The notes: generated from the sequence alone by a model not told the origin. 64,000 nt of DNA from Pseudozobellia thermophila (GCF_900141855.1 NZ_FQYU01000001.1:717402-781401); one strand, 5' to 3'; positions 51,800 to 61,310 are shown, counted from the first letter of the stretch. Made by a program: numbers and translations.

Positions 51800-54067
51800 T
51801 TAGTCGAGGCGGTATCTAAGGCCGAGAAACCCCCTTAGTCCTTGGTTGGGCCCATAGACATACGAAGGGTCGAAGGTTAGGGCGTAGGGATTATCGGCGG
51901 TGGCCAACACATCCCCGTTGGGCCCGTAGTCGACATTTTTGTCAAAGGGGTCGTTCGCCCTGGCGATGATAAAGGGGTTGCCCCGGTTGGGTGTCCAATC
52001 CAAAAGGTTTTTAATACCTCCATAGATTTCGAAATTATCCAGTCCCGAATAGGTAAACTGTATGTTTTGAATGCTCCAGGTAGGGGATTGGTCCTTTCTT
52101 GGATCCTGCTCGCCAAGAACGGGCAATCGCATGGGGCCATAAAGATTACCGGTGTAGTCGATAGCCAGTTGTATGGAACGAAAACTGTAGGTAACGCCCC
52201 AGGTTCCTGTAAAGCTTTCGGTCAAAATTTGCCTTTGCTTTGTGCCGTTTTCTGTTTGGCTTACATCTTGTACGGTGGCCCCAAGAAGAAATTTGAGCCC
52301 ATTGGGGAATACCCCGTCTATGTTGGCACTAATCCCTTGTGATATGGATCGGCCCTTTAGGTTGTCGTAGATGATTTGATCGGGATGGGTATCGTAATCG
52401 GGTAGGATGGCGTTGCTGAAGCGGGTGTGGAAGAGCGAGGCATCGAGGCTGAAAAAGGCACCCTTGTCGGTATATATCTTTTTTAGGTAGTTCAGGTTGA
52501 AGTTGATCGAACGTTCGGGCTTCAGTTCTTCGGTAACCACCACGTCGCGGGCTCCGGTAAGGGCCGCATGTTCTTCGGTGAAGAGATTGACCACCCGAAA
52601 TCCGGTGCCGGCGTTAAAGCGGAGGATGTCGTTGTCGCCCAAGCGCCAGCGATAGGCGGCCCTAGGGGTAAGGATGTTTCCGTGTCGCTTATCGTGATCG
52701 TATCTAAGGCCGAGCAACAGCGAGTGGTTTTTCGACAACTCCATTTCATCCTGAAAAAATATACTCGGAATAAGCACTTCGTCGGCCACTTCGGTGGCCG
52801 GGGTGTTGTCGTCGTAATAATTGTAGCGCAAGGAAGTGCCCAGCAGTAGGTCGTGGCCCTTGATGGTCCTGTCCCAGGTAAGTTGGCCGAAACCGATACG
52901 TTGATCGGCCAGATAGGGTACATCGCCGTAGACGGAATTCTGGTTGTGATCGTTGTAGGAAAAGGAGAGCATGAGTTTTTCGTCGAAGGGGAGTTGGTAT
53001 TTGCCCAAGACTTCCCAGCGCCGGGTGTAGATACTTTCGCCGTAAATTTCGTCGCCTCCCCTGTATTCGGGTATCCATTGGAGTTCCCCTCCCCACCGGT
53101 CTTCGTAAAAATAGCGTCCTGCAAGCGAAAAGATGCGCGATTTGTTGCGGTGAAAGCTCCACTTTTGGAAAACGGAAACCCGGTCCTGCAAGGTCAGGTC
53201 GGTAAAGTTGTCCCCGTTGTTGTCGATTCTTTCATCGTAGTTAAAGTAATTGACGCCGAGCAGCATGTCCGTCTTGGTGCCGAAATTGATTTTGGCCCCT
53301 GCATCAAGGTTATACTCTCCCCAACCCGTTGCAAAGGCGTCTATCGAAAGATCGGGCGCGTCCAAGCTGTTTTTTGTAATGATATTGATGAGGCCCCCAA
53401 CAGCTTCGCTTCCGTATAGGCTCGAGGCCGGACCCTTTACGATTTCGATCTGTTCAATAAGGGAATTGGGGATGCCCGACAATCCGTAGACCGTTCCCAG
53501 GCCACTTACGATGGGCATCCCATCAATGAGAACCAAGGTATAGGGCCCTTCCAAACCGTTGATGTGTATATCACCGGTATTGCAAACGTTGCAATTGATC
53601 TGGGGGCGAACCCCGTTGACGTTCTGGAGGGCCTCAAAAATATTGGCGGTCGGGTTTTTCTTAAGGAAGGTAGGGCTGTAAACTTCCACGGGAACCGGAC
53701 TTTCGGAGCGGCTGACCGCTTTTAGCGTACCGGTCACCACCGTTTCCTCCAATTGTTCCGCAGTTGCGTTCAAAACAATGTCCAGTTTTAGAAGGCCAGG
53801 TCTTCTCAGGTCGATTGTTTCCTTGTAGGGCCGGTAACCCAATACCTTTACCCTGAGTTGGTATTCGCCCGGGGGGATGTGGTTTAAGGTAAAGGTGCCC
53901 GCTTCGTTTGAAGTTGTTCCAAGGGCGGTACCGACCAAATAGATATTGGCAAAGGGCACGGGAAACGCCCCATCCGTTACCGTTCCCTTTATCCTTCTTT
54001 CTTGGGCCTCAAGATCGAAGCCAAACAAAAAGGGGATGGTCAATAGCATAAAGGTTAGGTTTCGCAT
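51800..54067 (-). CDS. TonB-dependent receptor linked to metal uptake
   Basis: A 755-residue outer-membrane receptor: signal peptide, carboxypeptidase-regulatory-like domain (about residues 23-105), plug (about 130-230) with QINCNVCNTGDIHING and GPYTLVLIDGMPIVSG, EIVKGPASSLYGSEAVGGLINI, and a 22-strand barrel ending in FLGLRYRLD. The CNVC pair in the plug is distinctive. The start at MRNLTFM gives a good signal peptide. Upstream in-frame residues lie in the regulatory region. It is divergent from the MntR-like regulator, and its predicted -7 element (54110-54117) sits inside the palindromic operator, so metal-dependent repression is likely. Confidence 0.9.
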   Translation of the reverse strand: MRNLTFMLLTIPFLFGFDLEAQERRIKGTVTDGAFPVPFANIYLVGTALGTTSNEAGTFTLNHIPPGEYQLRVKVLGYRPYKETIDLRRPGLLKLDIVLNATAEQLEETVVTGTLKAVSRSESPVPVEVYSPTFLKKNPTANIFEALQNVNGVRPQINCNVCNTGDIHINGLEGPYTLVLIDGMPIVSGLGTVYGLSGIPNSLIEQIEIVKGPASSLYGSEAVGGLINIITKNSLDAPDLSIDAFATGWGEYNLDAGAKINFGTKTDMLLGVNYFNYDERIDNNGDNFTDLTLQDRVSVFQKWSFHRNKSRIFSLAGRYFYEDRWGGELQWIPEYRGGDEIYGESIYTRRWEVLGKYQLPFDEKLMLSFSYNDHNQNSVYGDVPYLADQRIGFGQLTWDRTIKGHDLLLGTSLRYNYYDDNTPATEVADEVLIPSIFFQDEMELSKNHSLLLGLRYDHDKRHGNILTPRAAYRWRLGDNDILRFNAGTGFRVVNLFTEEHAALTGARDVVVTEELKPERSINFNLNYLKKIYTDKGAFFSLDASLFHTRFSNAILPDYDTHPDQIIYDNLKGRSISQGISANIDGVFPNGLKFLLGATVQDVSQTENGTKQRQILTESFTGTWGVTYSFRSIQLAIDYTGNLYGPMRLPVLGEQDPRKDQSPTWSIQNIQFTYSGLDNFEIYGGIKNLLDWTPNRGNPFIIARANDPFDKNVDYGPNGDVLATADNPYALTFDPSYVYGPNQGLRGFLGLRYRLD

Positions 54068-54098
54068 AATCAAAATAAATATTTTACTTGTCTTAAAT

Positions 54099-54124
54099 AA
54101 ATTTTTAGACAAAACTAAATATTT
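54099..54124. promoter_or_regulatory. Predicted MntR/DtxR-type operator in divergent control region
   Basis: TTTAG and CTAAA (54104-54108 and 54115-54119) flank ACAAAA, and the symmetry extends outward to AAATT/TATTT with one mismatch per arm. It covers the -7 element of the receptor and touches the -33 TTG of the regulator. Confidence 0.65.
54110..54117 (-). promoter_or_regulatory. Candidate -7 element of the TonB receptor
   Basis: On the minus strand TAGTTTTG matches TAnnTTTG, 43 bases from the ATG, wholly inside the operator. Confidence 0.5.
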
Positions 54125-54151
54125 GTTTTTATTTATAAAAATGTATTTTTG
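54123..54151 (+). promoter_or_regulatory. Promoter of the MntR-like regulator
   Basis: TTG at 54123-54125 and TATTTTTG at 54144-54151 are separated by 18 bases, a full match to the flavobacterial -33/-7 promoter. The ATG follows 18 bases later. Confidence 0.7.
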
Positions 54152-54168
54152 TGTATTTATAAATTGGT

Positions 54169-54825
54169 ATGACGCTTTCAGAAGAGGATTACATAAAGGC
54201 CATTTACCATTTGGGCAAGGGAGAGAACCACACGGTCTCGACCAACGAGGTGGCCGAAAAGATGGAAACAAAACCCTCGTCGGTAACCGATATGGTAAAG
54301 AAACTTTCGGAAAAAGGCCTGGTCAATTACAGGCCCTACAAGGGAGTGAGCCTGACCGGGTTTGGCCAAAAGATGGCCTTGACCCTGGTGAGAAAGCACC
54401 GGTTATGGGAGGTTTTTTTGGTAGAAAAACTCGATTTTTCGTGGGACGAGGTGCACGAAGTAGCCGAACAGCTGGAGCACATCAAAAGCGAAAAGCTAAT
54501 CGACCGTTTGGACAAACACCTGGGTTTTCCGCAGGTCGACCCGCATGGCGATCCCATTCCTTCCAAGAAGGGCGAGTTTAAGAAGGCCATTAAGAAGTTG
54601 TTGAGCGAGGTACCCATTGGCGTCAACGGCATTTGTGTAGGGGTGAAGGATTCTTCGGCTCCCTTTCTCAAGTTTCTCGATAAGAACAATATTGCCTTGG
54701 GCGATACCATTGCGGTCAAGGATAAGGAGGAGTTCGACGGGTCGTTGCACATCCAGATAAAAAATAGGGATATACATATTTCACAGCAGATAGCGGCTAA
54801 CCTATACTTGAAAATAACAGAATAA
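54169..54825 (+). CDS. MntR/DtxR-family metal-dependent regulator
   Basis: A 218-residue three-domain regulator: winged helix (1-65), metal-binding dimer domain (66-140), and FeoA-like tail (145-218). The primary metal-site positions read D7 (EEDYIKAIY), H77 (KHRLWE), E100, E103 and H104 (VAEQLEH). MntR uses Asp, His, Glu, Glu, His at these positions, while DtxR has Met and Cys at the first and third. The pattern therefore favours Mn over Fe sensing. It likely represses the divergent receptor and its own zip partner. The ZIP gene follows after one base. Confidence 0.9.
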   Translation: MTLSEEDYIKAIYHLGKGENHTVSTNEVAEKMETKPSSVTDMVKKLSEKGLVNYRPYKGVSLTGFGQKMALTLVRKHRLWEVFLVEKLDFSWDEVHEVAEQLEHIKSEKLIDRLDKHLGFPQVDPHGDPIPSKKGEFKKAIKKLLSEVPIGVNGICVGVKDSSAPFLKFLDKNNIALGDTIAVKDKEEFDGSLHIQIKNRDIHISQQIAANLYLKITE

Positions 54826-54826
54826 T

Positions 54827-55648
54827 ATGCAGCAGATAATCGATTATTTTGAGTCTATAGACCCTGTCCTTGCGGCCTTCTATGCCACGGTCTTTACCTG
54901 GGGCCTTACCGCTTTGGGGGCGGCCTTGGTCTTTTTGTTCAAAACGATGAACCGTGCCGTGCTCGACGGCATGTTGGGCTTTACGGGGGGGGTGATGGTG
55001 GCGGCCAGTTTTTGGAGCCTTCTTGCCCCGGGCATCGAAATGAGTCCGGGCGAGGGCTTTGTGAAGGTTATTCCTGCCGCGGTCGGTTTTCTTTTGGGGG
55101 CGGCCTTTATCTTTGGACTCGACAAGATTTTGCCCCACTTGCACATCAACTTTAAGGAAAGTGAGGCCGAAGGGGTGAAGACCCCTTGGCGCCGTACCAC
55201 CTTGTTGACCTTGGCGATTACCTTGCACAATATACCCGAAGGCTTGGCCGTAGGTGTGCTTTTCGGAGGTGTGGCGGCAGGTTTTGAAGGGGCTTCCATA
55301 GGCGGGGCGGTGGCCTTGGCCCTGGGCATAGGCCTGCAAAATTTTCCCGAGGGCTTTGCCGTGGCCATGCCCTTGCGCAGACACGGCCTTAGCCGAACCA
55401 AAAGTTTTCTTTACGGGCAGGCTTCGGCCATCGTCGAGCCCATTGCCGCAGTTTTGGGGGCTTGGGCCGTCCTTACCTTTCAGCCCCTTTTGCCCTATGC
55501 CCTGTCGTTTGCCGCTGGGGCCATGATCTTTGTCGTGGTCGAGGAGGTGATTCCCGAAACCCAACAAGACCAGTATACCGATATCGCCACCATGGGGTTT
55601 ATCGGGGGGTTTATAATCATGATGACCCTCGATGTAGGTCTGGGTTAA
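54827..55648 (+). CDS. ZIP-family metal transporter
   Basis: A 273-residue ZIP transporter with eight predicted helices. The transport-site motifs are HNIPEGLAVG (TM4) and QNFPEGFAV (TM5 region), plus EEVIPETQ near the end. A cytoplasmic loop between TM3 and TM4 holds HLHINF. It is translationally close to the MntR-like regulator (one base between). Zn, Mn or Fe can all be cargo in this family. The regulator suggests manganese, but the loop does not settle it. Confidence 0.9.
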   Translation: MQQIIDYFESIDPVLAAFYATVFTWGLTALGAALVFLFKTMNRAVLDGMLGFTGGVMVAASFWSLLAPGIEMSPGEGFVKVIPAAVGFLLGAAFIFGLDKILPHLHINFKESEAEGVKTPWRRTTLLTLAITLHNIPEGLAVGVLFGGVAAGFEGASIGGAVALALGIGLQNFPEGFAVAMPLRRHGLSRTKSFLYGQASAIVEPIAAVLGAWAVLTFQPLLPYALSFAAGAMIFVVVEEVIPETQQDQYTDIATMGFIGGFIIMMTLDVGLG

Positions 55649-55845
55649 ACCAGGGCCATGGCCTTGGGAGTTGACATGGGTACCCAAAGGGCCATAGCCG
55701 TAAACGGAAGATTCTTCCGGCCAAGGGGCGAAGGCCCCCGTTTGCTACTTTTGGCGGCCCAATACAAGATATCGGTAAAGTTGACGTTTTATCTCTATAA
55801 TCAAACGGGATATACATTTCTGCGGTTTGCTCAAAATTATATCTT

Positions 55846-57075
55846 ATGATTGCTCCCGAGAAACATAAAAGAGAGACGGAACGGCTCGCATTGCTTCAAT
55901 CGTACGCTATTCTTGACACACCTTCCGAGGAAGACTATGAAAACCTGGTCTTGTTGGCCTCTGAAATCTGTGGTACACCTATATCGGTGATAACCCTTTT
56001 GGACGAAGATCGGCAATGGTTCAAGGCTTCCCATGGTATTGATGTAAATGAGACCGACAGGGAATATTCATTTTGTGGGCATGCCATAAATTTTTCCGAT
56101 CCTGTTTTCGTGGTTCAGGATGCCCGTAAGGACAAGCGTTTTTACGACAATCCCATGGTCGCACAAGACCCCAAGGTTGTTTTTTACGCAGGGGTACCCC
56201 TTAGGGGTGCCGACGGACTGCCCTTGGGCACCTTATGTGTATTGGACCGCAAGCCCAAAGTGCTTACGAAAAGCCAAATCGATGCATTGCGAATATTGTC
56301 GGATCAGGTTATGAACCTGCTCGACCTTCGCAAAAAGAAAAGGGAACTGGAAAAGGCCAATGAGCGATTGGAGGTAGCCAACCGTGAGCTTGACAATTTT
56401 GCGTCCATTGCCGCACACGACCTTAAATCGCCTTTGAACAACATTATTTCCATGTCGAACTACCTTTATGAAGATTATGTGCATTTGGTAGGCGATGAGG
56501 GAAAACAGATCATCGAATACATTAGAAGTTCTTCGGAGACACTTAAAAAGCTGATCTGTGGCCTTCTTGACTATAGTAAGTCGGGAGAGTTTAGCCCTGA
56601 TGATAAGACGACCATAGTTTTGTCCGATTTGCATAAAAGCATCGTGGAACTTTTTGGTGCGCGTGACAACTGCACGATCAAAATGCATAGCGACCTAGAT
56701 GCTATTTACGCCAATAAAGTGGCCGTTGAACAGATATTGATCAATTTAGTGGGCAACGCCATAAAGTACAACGACAAGCCCAATATCGAGGTAGACCTCA
56801 ATATACGCGAAAATGAGGGCGTTTACGAATTTTTGGTTAGGGATAACGGCCCCGGAATCAGTGAAGACGACCAAGATAAGATCTTTAAAATTTTCGAGGT
56901 CGTATCGCAAGAGGATAGATATGGGGAGCGGGGTACCGGCATAGGCTTGGCTACCGTCAAGAAGGTAGTGGAAGGCCTCGGGGGCGAGGTCAAGGTAACT
57001 TCCAAAGTGGGCGAAGGGGCTACTTTCGCCTTTACCATTAAAGGTGCCAATACCTTATCTCCGTCCATGGCCTGA
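55846..57075 (+). CDS. GAF-domain sensor histidine kinase
   Basis: A 409-residue soluble kinase. A GAF domain occupies about residues 25-160 (ICGTPISVITLLDEDRQWFKASHGI, and FYAGVPLRGADGLPLGTLCVLD). A coiled coil at 160-185 joins it to HisKA with phospho-acceptor H191 (AAHDLKSPLNN) and a HATPase domain with N (NLVGNAIKYND), DNGPGIS and GTGIGLATVKK. There is no membrane segment. No response regulator adjoins, so the partner is unknown. Confidence 0.9.
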   Translation: MIAPEKHKRETERLALLQSYAILDTPSEEDYENLVLLASEICGTPISVITLLDEDRQWFKASHGIDVNETDREYSFCGHAINFSDPVFVVQDARKDKRFYDNPMVAQDPKVVFYAGVPLRGADGLPLGTLCVLDRKPKVLTKSQIDALRILSDQVMNLLDLRKKKRELEKANERLEVANRELDNFASIAAHDLKSPLNNIISMSNYLYEDYVHLVGDEGKQIIEYIRSSSETLKKLICGLLDYSKSGEFSPDDKTTIVLSDLHKSIVELFGARDNCTIKMHSDLDAIYANKVAVEQILINLVGNAIKYNDKPNIEVDLNIRENEGVYEFLVRDNGPGISEDDQDKIFKIFEVVSQEDRYGERGTGIGLATVKKVVEGLGGEVKVTSKVGEGATFAFTIKGANTLSPSMA

Positions 57076-57095
57076 CCTAGGGGGCGAGTGGCCGC

Positions 57096-59729
57096 TTATC
57101 GATTGGTTTCCTCTATGAGGTTGGCCACCAGGGCCGTCCACCCCGTTTGATGCGAAGCACCCACCCCGCGACCGTTGTTGCCGTCGAAGTATTCGTAGAA
57201 CAGGATCAGCTCCCTAAAGTGGGGATCGGCATATTTTTGCCGGTGCAGTGCGTTTACGGGTCTATTCCCTTCCGCATCCTTGGCAAAAATGGCAATCAAG
57301 CGCTTGCTGATTTCAAAGGCTATTTCCTTTAAATTTAGAAAATTGTCGCTTCCCGAAGGATAGGCGTACTTGAGCTTGTCCCCAAAATAATTGTGGTACT
57401 CCTTGAAAGTGCTGATGAACAGGTAGTTCATGGGCATCCAAATGGGACCGCGCCAATTGGAGTTGCCCCCGAAAAGATCGGTCATTGATTCGGCATTTTC
57501 GTAACTGATACTGTACGAACCCCCGTTGATTTGAACCGTGTAGGGCCTTTCATGGATTTTCGATAAGGACCGAATGCCGTAATCACCTAAAAATTCCGAT
57601 TCGTTCAACACGCATTGGATCAGCACGTTTAGGCGCTCACGCGGAACCAATGACAACAGCACATCGTCGTCGGTACGGTATTCTTCGAGTATCTGGTATT
57701 TCCTGTTTTCCAACCGGTATTTCCGGTACCATTCCATACTTGATCGAAAGCGGGGCAATTGATCCAAACTTTCCTTTCGGATGTTCAATACCGCCGTTAA
57801 TGACAAAAGGCCTGAGATGGATCGGACCTTGATCGGTATTTTTTGCTTGCTGGGCAATATTAGGGTATCGTAGAAAAAGCCTTCCTGTCCGTCCCAAGAA
57901 CCCAACGAATCTTCCGATATTTTGTTCAGGGCTTCGGTGATAAAGCAAAAGTGGCCAAAGTATTTGATGCACATATCTTCGAAGGTGGGGTCGTCAATGG
58001 CTATTTCTATGGCCATTTCGAGCATGTTCAGGCAATATAGGGCCATCCAAGAGGTGCCGTCTACCTGTTCCAGTATCCCTCCGCCCGGTATGCCGTTGCT
58101 CCTATCGAAGACCCCGATATTGTCCAGTCCCAAAAAACCGCCTTCAAAGACATTGTTGTTCAGGCTGTCTTCCTGGTTTACCCACCATGTAAAGTTCAGG
58201 GCCAGCTTGTTGAACATCCGCTTTAAAAAAGAGAGGTCGCCCTTACCGGTCTTCCGCTGCTCCATCTGATATATTTGAATGGCGGCCCATGCCTGTACCG
58301 GCGGATTTACATCGCTAAAGTTCCATTCATAGGCAGGTATCTGTCCGTTGGCGGCCATATACCACTCCTTGGTGAACAAAAGGAGTTGCCTTTTGGCGAA
58401 TTCGTGGTCTATCATTGAAAAGGTAACGCAGTGAAATGCCGAGTCCCATGCTGCGAACCAAGGGTATTCCCAGGCATCGGGCATCGATAGTATGTCGTGG
58501 TTGCGAAAGGTGGTCCAGCTGCTGTTACGGCCGTAGAGGCGTTCCTTCGGGGGCGATGTGCCGGGGTCGCCCTTCAACCATTGCTCTATTTCATAATTGT
58601 AGTATTGCTTGGTCCATAACAAACCTGCAAAGGCCTGTTTTTGTATTTCGCGTTGTTCTGGACTCGATTTTGCGGTGACCGATTCGAGAAATTCCTGTGA
58701 TTCTTTTTCCCGTTTCGAAAAAATGGACTCAAAACCTTGGTCAAGGGGAGAGGCGTGTTCGGTATCGGTCAGCCGAAGTTTAATGGTATGGGTTTCGCCG
58801 GGTTCGATTTCCAGTTGGTACAAAGGCGAAAACTTGGTGCCTTCGTTCTTTTTTTCGGCCAGCTCAAAATCGTTGTTTATTACGGCCCGGTGAAAGAGGT
58901 CTTTTTTATAGGGGTGGTCGTTGGTACCATTGAATATCCTTTCTACGTTGGTCTCGTTCTCGGTAAATAAATATTTTAAAGGTTGGTCGAAATACATCCG
59001 GTACCGGCCCACGTATTCGTGGTCTATGGTAACGTTCGCCACCCCGGTATCGCCTGCTTTTTTTATGACAGGTTTTTCGTTCATGCCCAAAAAGCTCCAG
59101 TAATTGCGTATCCATAGGGTGGGAAGAACGCTTAATTCGGCCTTTATGGGGCCGCGGTTGGCAATGGTAATTTTTATCAGCACGTCCTCTTCGGCTCCCT
59201 TGGCGTATTCGGTGTATACATCAAAGTATTCGTCGTTGTCGAAAATACCCGTATCCAACAGTTCGTATTCGGTTTCGTGCTTTCCCCTTTTTTGATTCTC
59301 GGAGACCAGTTGGCGGTACGGATATTCGTTTTGGGGATACTTGTACAAGTGTTTCATGTACGAATGGGAAGGGGTGTTCTCCAAATAGTAGTACAGTTCC
59401 TTGACGTCTTCCCCGTGGTTGCCCTCGGGACCCGAAAGACCGAACAAGCGCTCCTTTAAAATAGGGTCTTTGCCGTTCCAGAGGGTAAGCGCAAAACAAA
59501 TGTTGCAGTAACGGTCGGATATACCGGCGATCCCGTCTTCGCCCCAACGGTAGGTTCTGCTTCGGGCGTGGTCGTGGGGAAGGTAGTTCCAGGCATCGCC
59601 GTTGGCACTGTAGTCCTCGCGTACGGTACCCCATTGGCGTTCGCTCAGGTAGGGGCCCCATTTAAGCCAGTCCCTTTCTTTGGAATAATGGGCCGTCAGC
59701 CTTTTGTCCTCTTCCGTTTTGTCTCTCAT
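57096..59729 (-). CDS. GH63-like (MGH1-type) glycoside hydrolase
   Basis: An 877-residue cytoplasmic protein (no signal peptide) with an N-terminal beta-rich domain (to about residue 350) and an (alpha/alpha)6 barrel. WEYPWFAAWDSAFHC holds the likely general acid D429, and DLFGGNSNWRGPIWMPMNYL near residue 750 and YEYFDGNNGRGVGASHQTGWTALVA at the end fit bacterial GH63 enzymes such as glucosylglycerate or mannosylglycerate hydrolases. A compatible-solute or storage glucoside is thus a possible substrate. It converges on the histidine kinase, and no operon partner is seen. Confidence 0.82.
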   Translation of the reverse strand: MRDKTEEDKRLTAHYSKERDWLKWGPYLSERQWGTVREDYSANGDAWNYLPHDHARSRTYRWGEDGIAGISDRYCNICFALTLWNGKDPILKERLFGLSGPEGNHGEDVKELYYYLENTPSHSYMKHLYKYPQNEYPYRQLVSENQKRGKHETEYELLDTGIFDNDEYFDVYTEYAKGAEEDVLIKITIANRGPIKAELSVLPTLWIRNYWSFLGMNEKPVIKKAGDTGVANVTIDHEYVGRYRMYFDQPLKYLFTENETNVERIFNGTNDHPYKKDLFHRAVINNDFELAEKKNEGTKFSPLYQLEIEPGETHTIKLRLTDTEHASPLDQGFESIFSKREKESQEFLESVTAKSSPEQREIQKQAFAGLLWTKQYYNYEIEQWLKGDPGTSPPKERLYGRNSSWTTFRNHDILSMPDAWEYPWFAAWDSAFHCVTFSMIDHEFAKRQLLLFTKEWYMAANGQIPAYEWNFSDVNPPVQAWAAIQIYQMEQRKTGKGDLSFLKRMFNKLALNFTWWVNQEDSLNNNVFEGGFLGLDNIGVFDRSNGIPGGGILEQVDGTSWMALYCLNMLEMAIEIAIDDPTFEDMCIKYFGHFCFITEALNKISEDSLGSWDGQEGFFYDTLILPSKQKIPIKVRSISGLLSLTAVLNIRKESLDQLPRFRSSMEWYRKYRLENRKYQILEEYRTDDDVLLSLVPRERLNVLIQCVLNESEFLGDYGIRSLSKIHERPYTVQINGGSYSISYENAESMTDLFGGNSNWRGPIWMPMNYLFISTFKEYHNYFGDKLKYAYPSGSDNFLNLKEIAFEISKRLIAIFAKDAEGNRPVNALHRQKYADPHFRELILFYEYFDGNNGRGVGASHQTGWTALVANLIEETNR

Positions 59730-59879
59730 ATGCCGAGTCGCAAATTTTAGCTTGAAGATATAAAAACTTGTTCGGGGGCGATGTGTTTTTGGGTTTTAAT
59801 TAAGGCCATTGCCCATATGGGACATTCGCCCAAACGAAAAGAAATTTTTGTGACGGCCTGGAAATTTTCTGCGCTTTTG

Positions 59880-59887
59880 TACGTTTG
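59880..59887 (+). promoter_or_regulatory. Candidate -7 element
   Basis: TACGTTTG matches TAnnTTTG, 35 bases before the ATG at 59923. Confidence 0.5.
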
Positions 59888-59922
59888 CATAGTGAGGTAC
59901 TTTTAAAGGGAGCGAGAAGAAT

Positions 59923-60354
59923 ATGAATAAAAACGGACATGGATTGTGGAACTTTTTGGTCGTATTGACGGTCATTGTGTGCCTTTTGGCCTTTGTGCTA
60001 CACTCTAAAAACTGGACGAAGGTTGACGACCAAGGCCTGAAGATTATCTCCGGTTTCTACTACCAAAACATTGATTTTTCCGAACTCGACAGCGTGGAAC
60101 TGTTGGAAAGGATTCCGCCTATGGAACGCCTTAACGGATTTTCGGCCTTTGAGAAGGAAAAAGGGATTTTCAGGGAATTCAAGGATTCGCTGACCGACAA
60201 GAAGGTCTATGTATTTGTAGATAATCTCGATCACTCGAAAATCAAACTGGTTCATCACGATTCGCTAAAACTTTACGTGAACCTGAAAGATTCGCTCGAT
60301 ACCGAGCAATTGTACCAAACCCTTTCCGGCAAACTGGAAACCCCACCTGACTAA
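59923..60354 (+). CDS. Membrane-anchored PH-like protein of unknown function
   Basis: A 143-residue protein with one N-terminal helix (about residues 9-27, FLVVLTVIVCLLAFVL) and a beta-rich domain that looks like a bacterial PH fold (GLKIISGFYYQNIDFSELDSVELLERIP, then KVYVFVDNLDHSKIKLVHHD). The topology suggests a periplasmic or cytoplasmic sensor domain close to the membrane. I do not know its role. It stands alone between the GH63-like gene and a SnoaL-like gene. Confidence 0.75.
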   Translation: MNKNGHGLWNFLVVLTVIVCLLAFVLHSKNWTKVDDQGLKIISGFYYQNIDFSELDSVELLERIPPMERLNGFSAFEKEKGIFREFKDSLTDKKVYVFVDNLDHSKIKLVHHDSLKLYVNLKDSLDTEQLYQTLSGKLETPPD

Positions 60355-60469
60355 CAGTGTTCGACCCTAGCTTTTGACTAGATTAACATATCTTTAAATT
60401 GTTGTCCAATCTATTGTGGTTCAAATCGATAAATTGTAAATTGTTCGTGTAATCAATTAAAAAACGAAC

Positions 60470-60832
60470 ATGAAAACAAGTGAGATTGCCACTAAATTGG
60501 TGGCCTGGTGCAACGCGGGCGATTTTGAGAAGCCCTATCAGGAACTGTACAGCGAAAATATTGTCAGTATCGAGAACGACGGTAGTGCCGAAGGTGCCCA
60601 TGTCGAAGGTTTTGAGGGAATAAAGAAGAAAGGCGAATGGTGGCAGGAGAACTTTGAGGTGCACAGTAGCCAGGCCTCGGAACCCTTGGTCGCCGACAAT
60701 TGGTTTTCGGTACGGTTTACGATGGATACCACCCATAAACCCTCGGGGCAGCGTTCGACAATGTCGGAGATTGCGGTTTATGAGGTTAAGGACGGAAAAA
60801 TTGTAAAGGAGCAATTCTTTTACGACGAGTAA
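60470..60832 (+). CDS. SnoaL/NTF2-like fold protein
   Basis: A 120-residue cytoplasmic cone-shaped alpha/beta protein of the SnoaL-like (NTF2) superfamily. The helical start KLVAWCNAGDFEKPYQELYSE and the last strands SEIAVYEVKDGKIVKEQFFY are diagnostic. Members include polyketide cyclases, isomerases and many of unknown function. No catalytic His/Asp pair is clear, so function is unassigned. A terminator follows. Confidence 0.83.
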   Translation: MKTSEIATKLVAWCNAGDFEKPYQELYSENIVSIENDGSAEGAHVEGFEGIKKKGEWWQENFEVHSSQASEPLVADNWFSVRFTMDTTHKPSGQRSTMSEIAVYEVKDGKIVKEQFFYDE

Positions 60833-60851
60833 ATTTGAAAGATACCTAGCG

Positions 60852-60885
60852 AGGCCGACCGGATACCGATCGGCCTTTTGTTTTT
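60852..60885 (+). terminator. Intrinsic terminator
   Basis: AGGCCGA and TCGGCCT arms with an inner CGG/CCG pair around ATA (one C-A mismatch), followed by a T-rich tract. Confidence 0.75.
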
Positions 60886-60923
60886 GCTAGGGATGTGGCT
60901 TACTTTTGCCCTAAAATCGATTT

Positions 60924-61310
60924 ATGGTAGTCCTTTCCCAAATTTTTGGTGCCCTTTTCGGCCTGTTGGCGGTGGTTTTTGGCGCTTTTGGGGCCCATGC
61001 CCTTAAGAAGTTATATTCGCCGGACCAGCTTAAGAGTTTTGAGACAGGGGTAAAATACCAGATGTACCACGCCGTTTTGCTCTTGGTCATCGGCTTTAAC
61101 CTGAACCTCGAAACAGGCCACGAGAAGCTTATGGTCTTCAGTCTTGTTTTAGGAACCTTTCTGTTCTCCTTTAGTATTTACGCACTTACCTATAGTTCGG
61201 CAAAGGGCAGGAAATTGCGGTTTTTGGGACCCGTGACCCCGCTTGGCGGAAGCTTGCTCGTTATCGGCTGGGGGCTGTTGCTTTACACATTTTTGCGTAA
61301 TTGGGTCTAA
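60924..61310 (+). CDS. DUF423-family small membrane protein
   Basis: A 128-residue membrane protein of the DUF423 (YgdD/TMEM256-like) family, with four helices. The opening LFGLLAVVFGAFGAHALKK and the middle GVKYQMYHAVLLLVIG are characteristic. Function is unknown. Its stop codon overlaps that of the converging gene by 4 bases. Confidence 0.88.
   Translation: MVVLSQIFGALFGLLAVVFGAFGAHALKKLYSPDQLKSFETGVKYQMYHAVLLLVIGFNLNLETGHEKLMVFSLVLGTFLFSFSIYALTYSSAKGRKLRFLGPVTPLGGSLLVIGWGLLLYTFLRNWV

Noticed and set aside
54797-55687. 296-codon antisense frame covering the entire ZIP gene
   Set aside because: It is rich in His, Gly, Gln and Lys with no fold signature, whereas the plus strand has clear ZIP motifs.
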